Assembly (NCBI GenBank): GCA_030077755.1
Contig: JAQJZZ010000013.1
Location: 682,001-746,000 of the forward strand
From: Filosporella fistucella
Taxonomy: Eukaryota > Ascomycota > Leotiomycetes > Helotiales
Direction of reading: 5' to 3'
Length of the DNA: 64,000 nt
The notes under the pieces are model-generated. The model was not told the DNA's origin, ran no database searches, and saw only the letters and a list, made by a program, of their open reading frames with translations. Positions 11,821 to 23,484 of this stretch are shown here, in pieces (position 1 is the first letter of the stretch; every line of letters begins with the position of its first letter). Both the position numbers and the translations under genes were made by a program.

Positions 11821-13315
11821 CTAAAAATCCTTAAAATGATCTTCCCATTTCCTCTTCAGATCATCTGAATAAGGCTCTCTCCCCGCTTTCTCATCAGGAT
11901 ACTGGTCAAAACACTGCGCGTCGCCTGGATAGCGAATAGGTGGTATAATAGGGCCTCTGTATTTCCGGTAATACACCTCATCCCATTGCACTCCGCGGAA
12001 GAAAGGGTGATCTTTCACTCGCTGGGCGCCGCCTGAGATGTTGCCCAGACGTTTGGAACGGTCGACGGTGCAGAATTGGCGGATTATGTCTTTGGCTTCG
12101 TCGGAGATGGCGGGGTCGGAGGGGAAATGGACGGGTTTGGACACGATCCTAGATGGTTGTGTGAGTTTTGGAAGGAGGGAAATTAGGGGGAAATGGAGTA
12201 GAGGGAGAAGGAACACACTGTTTATATATTTCTATAGGGTTAGAGTTCCAAAATGGGGGATAGCCGGTGAGGAATTCATAGATAAGAATTCCAAGGGCCC
12301 ACCAATCCACGGCCGTGGTATGCCCTTTTGATTGAATGACTTCGGGGGCAAGATACTCGGGGGTACCGCAGAGAGTGTAAGTTTCCCCTTTATCACTTGT
12401 CAATATGCCATCCTTACTTGGCCATTTCCACCTTCTTTGTGGCTTACTGTTACCGAGTCGCTTCGCAAAGCCGAAGTCGACAAGCTTGATATGGCCTTCT
12501 GCGTCTAGAAGCAGGTTCTCGGGTTTGAGGTCGCGGTAGGCGACACCTTCTCGCTCGTGTAGGAATTCGAGGATGAGGACGATTTCGGCGGCGTAGAAGC
12601 GGGAGGTGTTTTCGTCGAAGCGCTTGGCTTTTCGGAGGTAGGAGAAGACTTCGCCGCCAGGGCAGTAATCAAGCTGGTGGTGTTAGGAGGATGATAAGTG
12701 GGTGGAAGAGGAGTAAGTAGTGCGTACAAGCATATATAGGGAATCGTGATCGGAAAAGGACGTAATTAATGTTGTAATAAAAGGATGTCCTGCTACATCT
12801 GCAAGAACAGAACGTTCATGATTGACATGATCCACCTGCTTCAACTTGATGACTACCAATTGTTAGCAGAGCGCTTCCCGTCTCTCCTCCCTATACTAAC
12901 CCTCTACTTTGCGCAATACTTTCAGCGCATACACCTTATCGCGGTCCTCTTCAGAGGGATTAGCCAGTCTGACAAGCCACACCCGCGCAAAAGTCCCTGT
13001 CACAGATCAGCATGCATAAGGGACAAACCAGCCTCTCAATGGCCACGACATCAGAAAATACGGACCAGTTCCCAGCGTCCTCACCAGCTCGAAATCATGC
13101 ACAGTCAAGCAGCGGGAGCTGTGACCCAGCTCCTTATTTCGTGTATCTTGCTGTACCTCATCAGGAGGCAGAGGATGTTGCTGTTCTGAGAATTGCGCAA
13201 TGAAGGCCTTCTCCTGCTCGGCCGTCTGCGAGGAAGCCATGCTGTTTGACGAAGACGCTGAGCTGGAGTGATGGAGCAGAGCACCCAGCTGTGTCGCGGA
13301 CTTCGCGAATTTCAT
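11821..13315 (-). CDS. cAMP-dependent protein kinase catalytic subunit (AGC kinase, PKA C2-like)
   Basis: Five exons: 13315-13066, 12996-12901, 12852-12728, 12673-12219 and 12148-11821, giving 417 residues. All splices keep frame. The kinase core is complete: glycine loop GTGTFARV, ATP-binding Lys in YALKVLRK, catalytic loop YRDLKPEN (Tyr replacing His, as in other PKA), DFG in VDFGFAKRL, activation Thr and [19 protein letters not shown], then [19 protein letters not shown]. The AGC tail follows and ends in WEDHFKDF, resembling the PKA hydrophobic motif. The N-terminal Ser/Gln-rich extension is short, more like the second fungal PKA catalytic subunit than the major one; this assignment is inference. 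Oddities are a roughly 20-residue Lys/Trp-rich insert between DFG and CGTPE, and a long ATG-free open frame upstream of the start. The role is phosphorylating targets of cAMP signalling. Confidence 0.88.
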
Positions 13316-14933
13316 ACCTATTATCTCGGGGTGAGGCTGGGCGATCAGATAGGAGTCGAAGGCATTGCTTTGCGGCGTGACAGTGAGACGACGAGATGTT
13401 AATGCATGCGACGAGGCAGTGGACGGCGATTGAGAAGTGTAGAGGTCAATTGAGTCGAAAGTTGCAAATAAAGATGATTGAGGTATTGAATTGATAGGAG
13501 GGACGGTGAGAGGAGTTGTCCGCTCTCTAAGTTGAACTTGGACTTGGACTGAAGGACAAGCTTCAAGTATAGTGGGGTAAAAGGGCTTTTTGCTTCTGGC
13601 TGGTTGTCCTCGGCTTAATGACGTACGAAGCCCAATCCTATCAATCCATCCCGCGTGCAGCGTGGGGAAATCTGGGAGAACGGAAGTAATAAGAGCTGAG
13701 GATTGATAATGAATTCAGTATGATATGAAGAGAAGAAGTTTGCAACTTGGAAAATTTATAAATAACGCAGTTTCGCCCCTCTTGGCTAAGTCCGAGTCTT
13801 TGAAACCCGGTGGCTTCCCCCGATGTCTCTCTTTTTGTTACACGTGATTTCAATATTGTATAGGTATTGCTTTTGCGGACGAGGCAGTTCATTTCATTCC
13901 ACACTCCGTTTCTCCATTTCATCCGAAGTTTTGACTCTCGGGGTGGACGACGACGAGTAAAGCCTTTTAAAGTGTCATGGACAATTAACCTCCGGGATGT
14001 CCTAGACTGGACCATGTTTCGAGGCTTCTTGCGGGTAAGCGACCTCCAATAAGGAGAATGTGCAGGGATTGCAAACTGGAATTGTTTAAAGGGGAAGGGG
14101 TTTCCTTACCGAGTATCAAGCGGTGCTTTTATTTCTGGTACAGACGGGCCGAGAGGAATTTGGATGGCGCGGCGAATTATATGCGTGCTTGTTTGTGACT
14201 TTTGATAAATGATGACTTATCAGCTAGTTCTGATTAAGGCTGAGGAGGCTCACCATCCGTTTTTGGCTTTAATATGTATTTCTTTTCCTGTCATGCCACT
14301 TATGTGTGTTGGTTAGCTTGATAATTCAAGTTGAAACCGCAAACAAGTCATCTGTGTCAAAATGCGGGATTATTGACTATTCGATTATTATTTCGACTTT
14401 GAATACTCGCTCAAGTGAGAGTTGGTCCTTGTTGTGCAATACCCCCGTACGAATGGCTTCAAAAAAAAAATCGGTGGTCGAGAAATCTGTTCCCTTGCGT
14501 GTGTATGTCCGTCTTTTTTCATTCAAATTATTAGTTAGTTTCTTGCCGAGCAATGTCTCGGAAGATGTTCCAGAGTGTAACCAATATACTTCAAGAGCCA
14601 AATGTAGCTTGATCGGATGGTCGGATGGTCAGCTACTTGTTATTCAATTGCTGCAGATTATCGAAGTCCGACCTAGCCAGTAAGAGGAATGAAGTCGTTC
14701 TGAAATGCAGACAAGAGGCTCAATCTGCCGAAGAGGGGATCCACAGGGTTCGTGATGACGTGAGACCGTCTTTATTTGTACCTTTCTTTCCCGCCGCTTC
14801 ACGGTTCAAGAATGTACTTTTGGCTGAGCCTTTTTTATATCAATTGCTAAAATTGTCCCTGTGCATTGATTTTCATAGAACCCAACAGCTTCTTGAATAG
14901 ACTTCATAGACTAGTGGTTTTATTATCCTCAGC
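13316..14933. other. Divergent promoter region, kinase (-) and GMC oxidoreductase (+)
   Basis: About 1.6 kb separates the two starts. The minus-strand frame feeding into the kinase ATG stays open, without a stop, from about 13710 to 13315, but holds no ATG. The rest contains short frames only, plus an A-run near 14461. Nothing else recognised. Confidence 0.5.
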
Positions 14934-16862
14934 ATGTCTTCTTCAACGTCTCCTCTCGATTCATTGTATGACTTTATCATCATCGGTGGTGGTACCGCTG
15001 GCTTGACTATCGCTACTCGTCTTTCAGAATGTCCTCATTTCAAAATTCTAGTGCTAGAAGCCGGGGCAGATCATTCGACCGACCTCAATGTACTTGCTCC
15101 AGGGCTTTCTGGGGTACTATACGACAACCCTAAATACGACTGGGAGTTCAAAACTGTTCCGCAGGCAAGTTTCCATGCTCGCCCTCTACTTTCTGGGGTT
15201 CCAGCGCGGCTTGATCATATATCATCACGTGATGATGTTTAATCACTAACAGTACTCCAGAAAGAACTCAACAATCGCTGCGTCCCTCACCCAAGAGGCC
15301 GTACCCTCGGTGGTACAAGCACAATCTATCAGAACAAAATAACCTACAATTCTCCTCTGGCCTGGGACGCATGGGAAAAACTAGGAAATCCTTCCTGGAA
15401 CAACACCACAATGACACCCTATCTCCGCAAATTTCACACCTATCATCCTCCTTCCTCGGCTCTCAAAACTGCAGTTTTCGATTATGGAAATATCGATAAA
15501 GTACTAGAGGGAGATAGTGGTCCTATTCAAACAGCTTTTAGTGATTCGTATGGAAAACTGGATAGTGATTTCTACGAGATCTTTGACCAAATCAAAAGGA
15601 AAGGGGGGTGGAGTGAGGGAATGGGAGGCAATGCTAGCCCCAGTTCAATCGATCCTGTTACGAGAACCAGGAGTTTTGCTGTAAATGGTTATTTAGAAAT
15701 GGCGAAAGGAAGAAAGAATTTGAGAGTTGTGACGGAGGCCGTAGTGGAGAAAATTGTGTTTGAGAAAAGAGAGAGCGAGGTTACTGCTACTGGAGTACAA
15801 TTCTCTTCCTCCTCAGGAGAAAGAACTGTGGTTCAAGCCGGGAAAGAGGTGATACTTTGCGCAGGTGCCTTTCACTCTCCTGCAATCCTAGAGCTCTCTG
15901 GAATCGGCAACCCGGACTTACTGAAAGAACATGGTATCGAAGTCATAATCGACAATCCAAACGTAGGAGAGAATCTGCAAGACCACGCTATGAGCGTCGT
16001 CTCCTTCGAGTCAGCAGAGGGGGTTCAGACAGCAGATGCCATTATACGTGATCCCTCCCTTATGGTCTCTCTCCTCGAAATGTATCAGAAGGATCATTCC
16101 GGGCCACTAGGTCAATTCTTTACCTGCTCAGCCTATACACCTTCAACTTTATTCTCTCCCTCCTCTGATAAAGATCTTACCTCCATTCTCTCCACGTGTC
16201 CTACTTCAAACATACCTGATTTTGAGAACACGCTGATAGACCTATTCAAAGGTCCCGACGGCGCAACAGCTCATTACTTTGCTGCTCCGCTACAATTCCA
16301 CGTCTCCACCTCCAAAACCATATCCGAGATAAGAGGTATCGGCGGTCCGCCCAGAGAAGGAAACTACATAACACTTATGGCATCTCAAAACCACCCTTTC
16401 ACCAAGGGAAACGTTCATATCATCTCCGCTTCTCCAACAGATAAGCCAGCTATCGATCCAAAATACCTCAGCCACCCACTCGATCTCGAGATCCTAGCCC
16501 GCCACGTCCAGTTCTTCCATACACTCATCACTACTCCTCCCTTCTCAGAGCATTTCAAGATAGGCGGCAAGAGGATACCTGAAGGTTCTTTTAGAGATGG
16601 GATGCCTACTCTTGAGGAAGCAAAAGGAATTGTGAGAGAGAGTCTGATGAGCCATTTTCATCCTGTGGGGAGTTGCGCTATGTTACCTAGAGAGAAGGGA
16701 GGGGTGGTTGATTGTAGATTGAAAGTGTATGGAGTGAAGGGATTGAGAATCTGTGATGCGAGTGTTTTCCCTATGGCGACGAGAGGGAATCCTATTTCGG
16801 CTGTGTATGCTGTTGCGGAGAGAGCGGCTGATTTGGTGAAGGAGGAGTGGGGTGGAGCTTGA
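14934..16862 (+). CDS. GMC family FAD oxidoreductase
   Basis: Two exons, 14934-15164 and 15261-16862, give 610 residues. The intron has a GC donor (GCAAGT), a CACTAAC branch and an AG acceptor; reading through joins VPQ to KELNNRC in frame. The FAD-binding Rossmann motif IIGGGTAGLTIATRL starts near residue 16, followed by LEAGA. GRTLGGTSTI is the first GMC signature region and GAFHSPAILELSGIGNPDLL the second. The C-terminal catalytic pair is His in HPVGSCAM (about 544) and Asn in GNPIS (about 587). The family oxidises alcohol or sugar substrates with FAD; the exact substrate cannot be told from sequence. There is no signal peptide ahead of the Rossmann fold, so it is likely intracellular, unlike secreted glucose or aryl-alcohol oxidases. 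It is convergent with the acyl-CoA synthetase. Confidence 0.9.
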
Positions 16863-18619
16863 TTTTTGAAGGTCTAGGAGAAGTTCAGAATAAGTGTGAA
16901 AACACACCTTAGCTTAAGCGCATTGAACTAAAGCATATTTACTCTAAGTGTGAGTCACTTGACATTTTTCTCGTATTAAAAGTTGCCTGCATCTTGTAAA
17001 TCCAGGATCTGTTGCACGATTTCCTTGCTAACACTGTCCCATTACTTCATCCAGCTTTAACACCTATATCTCCGATGCATATTTCTCAGTGCTCATTAGC
17101 ATCGCAAATAATTTCTATTTTCAAAAATTGGATCCTCGAAGTCAAATTTGCCTCTGGAACCCCGAGAACCCTCAAAACTTGAAAGCCACCCCTTAAACAT
17201 TTTCAAATTCCCCTTGAGATCGAAAGCCCAATAAAATTGCGCAAATATATCACGTAAACATCATTTGAGTTCGAACATTTATTATTGAGGTTACTTTTAT
17301 AGGTTGGCATGGGCATTTTGAGCAAACGTTGTTGCTTTGAAACGCTTTACACAGTGAATGTCTTTCGAGCGGGGTTACGAATTGGAATGGATGTATTCAA
17401 AACAATAGTAGCCCAATCACATCCTTATGCAACCGATCAAAGTATCTCCTATTTCAACTAGAAGAATGTTATCCCAATAAAGACTAATGCCAGACTATCT
17501 ACTACTATTTCCCTACTCTTCCAGGACCCTCTATGCGTCACCTTAGCATCCATCCTGAGCAGAGACCTTTTCCTTTTCCACAGCCGGCAACGAAAGGAGG
17601 TCAACTGAACGGAGATATATTTGGCGTCTGAAGATGTAAGAGGGAGCGACGGAGCGTCGATATATAAATAGAAAATTTGGGGTTGACCGCTAAGAAAGCG
17701 AAGATCTCGAAATAGGGGGAGCGAATTCAGAGGGTATAATATTCAAGTTTAACTTCAATGTACCGTGAACTCGCTTCTCACTCACTTGCAAATATATAGT
17801 CACTTTCTCTAACTCCAACAATTCACTTTTCCTCCTTACAACTCACTCCAATCCTGCCACATCTTCACTCATCACTTCCTTCCATCTTCCAAATGTGGAA
17901 AGAACGAAAAAGCATAAATCCATCTCTCCTCTAAGCTTAATTATTTAAACCAGTTCTTCACTGATACGGAGTTCTATACCAGAAGCAGGGGGATGGAATG
18001 CGGATCATGGATTTCCGTTGGGGTAGGCTACAAATTTATCTATAACATGAAGTAGGCTAAAGGGTTAAGGAGAGGAGAGCATTTCTCGAGATTGGATTGA
18101 TATGGAAATGGGCTGATATTCGGTTGGTATTGGGTATAATGGTGGAAGTAAAGAGTGTAACACTCGACGATAGTTATGAGTCTCAACAACACTTACAATT
18201 CTCGACAACAGTTCTGCCCTTCCACCCTCTCCTCCATCTTACACTCCCTCTCATCACTTGCCGCCCTGTCCTTCACCCCAACAACACCCACTTATCCTTC
18301 TTCTTTACTTCTTGACTGCAACCACTGCCAATGAATCATTTTTCTGCATTGACTGAACAATTCAGTAGTATCGTGGTAATATATACCTGAGCTCATCTAC
18401 TGATTCTAAGGAAGGAGGTAATGGAGGTTCAAATTGGAGATTTCGAAGAGAAGGTGGGGTGGTATTTTGTGCTGATCTTGAATTTTTGTTATTTGGGATG
18501 GAGAGGATTTCACTTTCATACATCAACTCTTCTCAAAGGATTCAGAAAGACATAGGAGCCAACTCACACAAAACACAATGCATTCACGCTCAAATCCTAT
18601 CAAGGGCCTTACCTCAAAT
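16863..18619. other. Convergent intergenic region, 1.76 kb
   Basis: Unusually long for a tail-to-tail gap. It is A+T-leaning with only short open frames. One plus frame at 18097-18315 lacks protein character. No RNA gene, repeat or mobile element recognised. Confidence 0.55.
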
Positions 18620-21033
18620 CTAACTCCTTCCCTTCTCCTCTTCCCTCTTAGCAGCCATCTCTACCTCCCTCTCCTTCAACAACCTAATCCCCAATTCCCT
18701 CAATTTAAACTTCTGTATCTTCCCCGACGCAGTCTTTGGATACTCATCGATCCAAAAGATATATCTCGGCACCAAATGCGAGCTCAACTGACACCTAACC
18801 CATTCCCTTACCCCATTTCTACTCAGCGTCTCTATATCACCTTCTCCCTCCCGCTCTTCTAATCTATCGACTTCCGCCTCTCCCTTCCCAGCATCATCGA
18901 CTCCTACTCTGACACCTTTATGTACGACCACGAACGCAGCGACAGCTTCTCCGTATTTCTCGTCTGGGAGACCAACGACTGAGACCTCGCTGACTTCTTC
19001 TTTGGCGAAGAGGGCGTTTTCTACTTCAAGTGGATGGATGTTTTCGCCTCCTCTGATGATTAGGTCTTTAATCCTGCCTGTGATTTTCACATAGCCGTCT
19101 TTATCCATTTCTGCTTCGTCACCTGTGTGCATCCATACTTTCTCTTTATGTTCACCCGCACTATCATCGTATACACGTTCGATAACGCGTACTTCGGCGG
19201 TGCGGTCTTTATCTCCCCAATAACCTTTCATGACTAGGTAGCCACTTACTACCAATTCTCCTCTCTCTCCAATGTCCACGATACGAGTCCGATCTGCTAC
19301 ATCGACGATCTTGCATTCGGTGTGTGGGAGCAGTTTACCTACGGAGTCTAGTCTCTTTTGCAGCGGATCATCGGGTGTAGTCATACAAGATACGGGGCTT
19401 GTTTCTGTCATTCCGTAGCAGATTGTCAGACCTGTGAGATTGAGGACTTTATGGAGTTTTTCCATTAGGTGACTGGGAACGCTGCTGCCAGCTGCAATAC
19501 CGGTACGGAGATGCTCGAAACCGGTGTAGGGTACTGTGCCATTGGCGAGTAGCTCTAATTCGGCAACGAACATGGTTGCTACGCCGTAGAGAGCGGTAGC
19601 TTTCTCTTCTTGGATTGAGAGGAGGGTTGCGAGGGGGTCGAAAGCGGGCGCTGGGAAGAGGATGGTTGACCCGGAGGTTGCGGTTGCCATGTAGCCTAGT
19701 ATAGAGCCGAAACAATGGAAGAGAGGTGGTGGACAGCAGACTATGTCTTTTGGAGTGAGACCCATTCGTAGACCTATCAAGTAGCCATTATTGAGAATGG
19801 AATGGTGAGTTAGGCAGGCAGCTTTGGGTAGAGATGTCGTCCCAGATGTGAACTGAATATTGACGATATCATCTTTATGAAGAACCTCATCTGGGATGAC
19901 AGCCTCTTGTCTTCTAGAAACCGAATCGGTTAGGAGAGAGTCGAATGGAGTAGTGACTGATAGTTTTGAGGTATCGATGCGAGTCTCGGAATTGTCGACT
20001 AGGAAAACATTACGAAGAGAGGGCACAGCTGCACTCTCTATCTTCTTGGCTTCCAGATTTGGTATTATTTGTTTGAGCAGGGTGATGTTTTCTCTTGGAG
20101 GTTTATATGGTAAATTCGTCTCAGTGCCGATTATTAGATGTGCCGCATCCAGATGGGAGAGTGCAGCAATGACCTGTGGAGAGTTGAAAGCTGGATTTAA
20201 AGGGACCTGTATAACTGTTAGTCTGAAATCTCATTTTCTTCGTTCCCAGGTCCCCCTTTTGAGTTCCAACAATTTCCCTTTCCACGCCTCCTAATCACAA
20301 CAATAGCGGGGTAATTTCAAGAAAGGAGATCAACCTACCAACACAGCACCCAATTTAAAAATCGCATACGTCGCCACCGCAAACTCCCACCCATTACCAA
20401 GACTAACAGCAACTCTCTCTCCTTTTTTGACACCTCTGTCTCTCAGCCCTCTTGCTAAAACATTACTCCGCTCATCTAGCTCTCTATACGTGAGGCGACC
20501 AGTAGGACCTTGGGGACGAGATATCACCGCTAGGGAATCGCCATGGGAGGATACTATTGAGGCGAAATGTTCTGGGATAGTGTTGTGGAGGAGAGGAGGC
20601 TGTAGAAGGCGTGTCAGTGTTATGTGTCGTGAGAATTGAATATAAGAGCTGATGTGATATGGAATCTGAATGAGGTAACAGAGTTGATATTTCAAGGGAT
20701 ATTAGGAATTTAGGAATGCAAGCTTCAATGACAGCATTTGCTTAGGAAGAGACGAAAGATGTCAATAGGATAGAAACGTCAAAACGAAGATTGAAGCAGG
20801 AAACACAACGAAAGTACTTGAAGCGACGCCATGAACCCAATGCAAGGAAATAGCAAGCAAAGCACACAAGCCCCAAGAAGCCAACAACAAGATAGCAAAA
20901 CAAACAATAAAAAAGTTTTACTTACAGAATCAGGGCCCCTAGCATAACTCTCCGTCATCAATCCCCTCTTCCATCTTCCAATCCCTCCCAGAGCAGTGAA
21001 CCTTCTTCCTCCCACGCTGCGTACTCCCACCAT
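18620..21033 (-). CDS. AMP-forming acyl-CoA synthetase / ligase
   Basis: Three exons: 21033-20926, 20599-20339 and 20206-18620, giving about 651 residues. The splices join SYARGPDS to PPLLHNTIPEHF and KLGAVLV to PLNPAFNSP. Exon 1 is Arg-rich without acidic residues (MVGVRSVGGRRFTALGG), suggesting a mitochondrial targeting peptide; the start at 21033 was chosen for that reason, although in-frame upstream Met codons exist. ANL-superfamily motifs are clear: FTSGTTSLPKAA (the usual Gly before the Pro-Lys pair region is Ser), YGMTETSP, HTGDEAEMDKDGYVKITGR, RGGENIHPLEVE and the catalytic Lys in TASGKIQKFK. It should activate a carboxylic acid, probably a fatty acid, to its CoA thioester via an acyl-AMP. 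A charged insert rich in Glu/Arg lies before the last motif. Intron 1 is long (326 b). Confidence 0.88.
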
Positions 21034-23484
21034 TGTATCCAGAATTCCAGTCTTACAACTTCCAATGCTACTATAGGCCCTCACTCCAATACTCCCCTCA
21101 AACAACCTTCCTCTACTCACACCTCCCCCTCTCCTCCCTATCACCGCCACCCCTCGCATATATATACACCTCATCTCTCCCGCTCGACCCAAACCAAAGA
21201 GCCTGCTTCCCGCACACAACTATCTTATGCCAACTTCGGACCCAGATCCGGAACCTGGTTCCTATGCCTTGAGTTCAGGGCAATCCCACGAGATATGATG
21301 TTGGATTTTGGGATGTTGGTTGAATTGTATTCGTAGCCGTTGAGAAGGATTCAATCGCAGAGATCCAGATCCAGATTCGAAAGAGCAATTGGGTTCTTGA
21401 GTCCTGCTACCCTTTAATCCCAATCCCGATCCAAATCCCAATTCCAATCCAATCCAATCCTTATTTTGGATTCTTCTCTTTCTTCCCTCCCAATCCGATT
21501 TCCCCTACCCTAATTCCTCTTCTCAACCCCTTTTCTTTACCAATTACCCTCGTACCTATAACCCTCACTATTCCCAATCCCAACCTCCTAACGACTCATA
21601 CTCCCACTTCGTAGTCGATCCAGATCCCACCAATCTTTTCAAAACAATGACTTAAAAGAGAGATATCCGGGAACACTGCTTCTCGTCCTTTTGTCCTTGA
21701 GGAGAATACGTGGCTGTTGTAGTAGGGAAATCGATGATGTTTTGTTTGCTGGGAAGCTTCCCCACACAACCGAGAGAGCTCCAAATGCGGGGTCAGCCGA
21801 GAGCCCATCGCATCGCAGCGCGGTGTGATTCCGCGGTTCCTTCTTCTCCCTCTCTTGGACCCCTGATTCGCATGGACTAGAACTCGCATCAATATGCGTG
21901 CCATAAGCTTACCTCTATACATATTATAACCTCTTCATGACAGTCCCTATCCTTTCCCTAGGAAAAAAAAACGTATATAACAAAGAGAATCAAAGGAGCT
22001 TATACATATATAATATCTTACTCTCTCCCTTTATATCTTTTAACACTATTCTCTCGAATTGCTTGCTTTTACCTACCTGTCCTCCCTTTCTGATTTTACG
22101 CTCTTATAGCAGGGTTTTCTAATATATTTGTGGAGATAGAGTAAATTAAGTAGTCTTCGCACTTATAAAAGAGGTATTGAGTAAGCTGTTTTATGCTATT
22201 TCGAGAGTGTGAGATTGAGATTGAGCTTTAAGATCTCTGTTCTCTTTATAGCTTTACCCAGGGCCTCTACTCCTAACTATGCGGGAATCTTAATATACTC
22301 CTATTCTAGTCGTAGGTTTGAGAGTAGTAATGTAGTACTCGGGCGTGATGATTAGTACGGCACGAGATATTAAAAACACAAAAATACATAAATAAATAAA
22401 TGCAAGTCCACGAATGTTCCGAATTACACATACACCCCTACTCTCCCCCCTCTCTCTTTCTACTTATCTCCATCCTCTCTCTCTACCAAATAAAGAAAAC
22501 ACTACAAGTGCCCTCTTACCCCTTACTTTCGATTAAACCGAACACTTAGGTTTTGTTGCTACTTATATGTATATATATACACACACAGCAGCCATTCTCG
22601 GCCTCCACGGCAGTGGCCCCCGGAGGGCCAGCGGAGCGTCATTTGTTTGCTACGGTGATTGGAAGGTAAGTTGGTGGGGGGGGGGTTTAGGTGAAAGGGA
22701 CGAGTCGTCGTGAAGAATGAAGGGAGGGTTGGTGAACAATAGAAGGGAGATGAGAATCATGAGATGGCTGATGTGGGAAAGAATTTATAGCACGATTTGT
22801 AATTGTCATTCGAGTGTGTAGGTAAGTATAGTTTAGTGTCGCTTTCAGAATTGTCTTTTGATTTGTGTTGATCTGCACTACTCCTTCTGCTCCATTGGCA
22901 CTCATCCTCTAACTTCTTTACCCTCACCCTCTCCCTCCTATCATACACTTCCTTCTCCTCTTACATTCCCTCTCGCCAGTAATTAATCACCAGCTTCCCC
23001 TCTCCGCCCCTTCCTCCCCAGCTCCCCTCGCTCAAATCAACCAAAAGCCAACCCCTACTCAATCCAACAACACACAAGATTTCAGCTCTTGAAAAACTCG
23101 TGTCCTACTTTTATCTCTCTCTATCATACCCGAACAACCTCTCCCCACTCTCCAGAAGAGAACCCTCAATTAAACGAACAAACATCTCTGATTGCTAGCA
23201 GAGACGAGAGAGAAAACACCATTTCCCCAGTCTATTTTTGTCGTGCCCATGAACAAATGAAGTAGTGTGACTATTGTATCCATCAAAAGAAGTAGCAAAG
23301 GAGAAAAGTTCTGTGTCCCGTCCGATTTAGGGAGGAGAAATATGCGTGCATGCTACCTATGCACCCCCTGTCCCAAGTTCCTGTTTTGTATGTATGTACC
23401 GCTGATGCTGAATTCGAAAGAAGAGATAGCGCCGAGAAATGCAAGAGGAAATGTACAGTCGTGTGTGTGTTTGCGAAGCCCAAT
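21034..23484. other. Long gene-free stretch, 2.45 kb
   Basis: Between the synthetase promoter and the 3' end of the glycosyltransferase. It contains pyrimidine-rich DNA (21.4-21.6 kb), an A+T-rich tract (about 21.93-22.56 kb), a short TATA/CACA microsatellite near 22566-22586 and a ten-G run near 22676. No coding frame with protein character was seen. Confidence 0.55.
21930..22560. repeat. A+T-rich tract, possibly decayed repeat
   Basis: This block is visibly richer in A and T than its flanks, with many TA steps and homopolymer runs (e.g. a long A-run at about 21961). It has no open frame. It could be a remnant of a transposon altered by repeat-induced point mutation, or simply a low-complexity promoter region. 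No terminal repeats were found, so the origin is inference. Confidence 0.3.

Noticed and set aside
11497..11868. Plus ORF of 123 codons overlapping the kinase 3' end
   Set aside because: Antisense to a confirmed kinase exon and without protein character.
13641..14015. Minus ORF of 124 codons upstream of the kinase
   Set aside because: Frame differs from the kinase; no splice pair links it convincingly and the composition is random-like.
15857..16051. Small plus ORF inside the GMC gene
   Set aside because: Out-of-frame shadow of the confirmed oxidoreductase exon.
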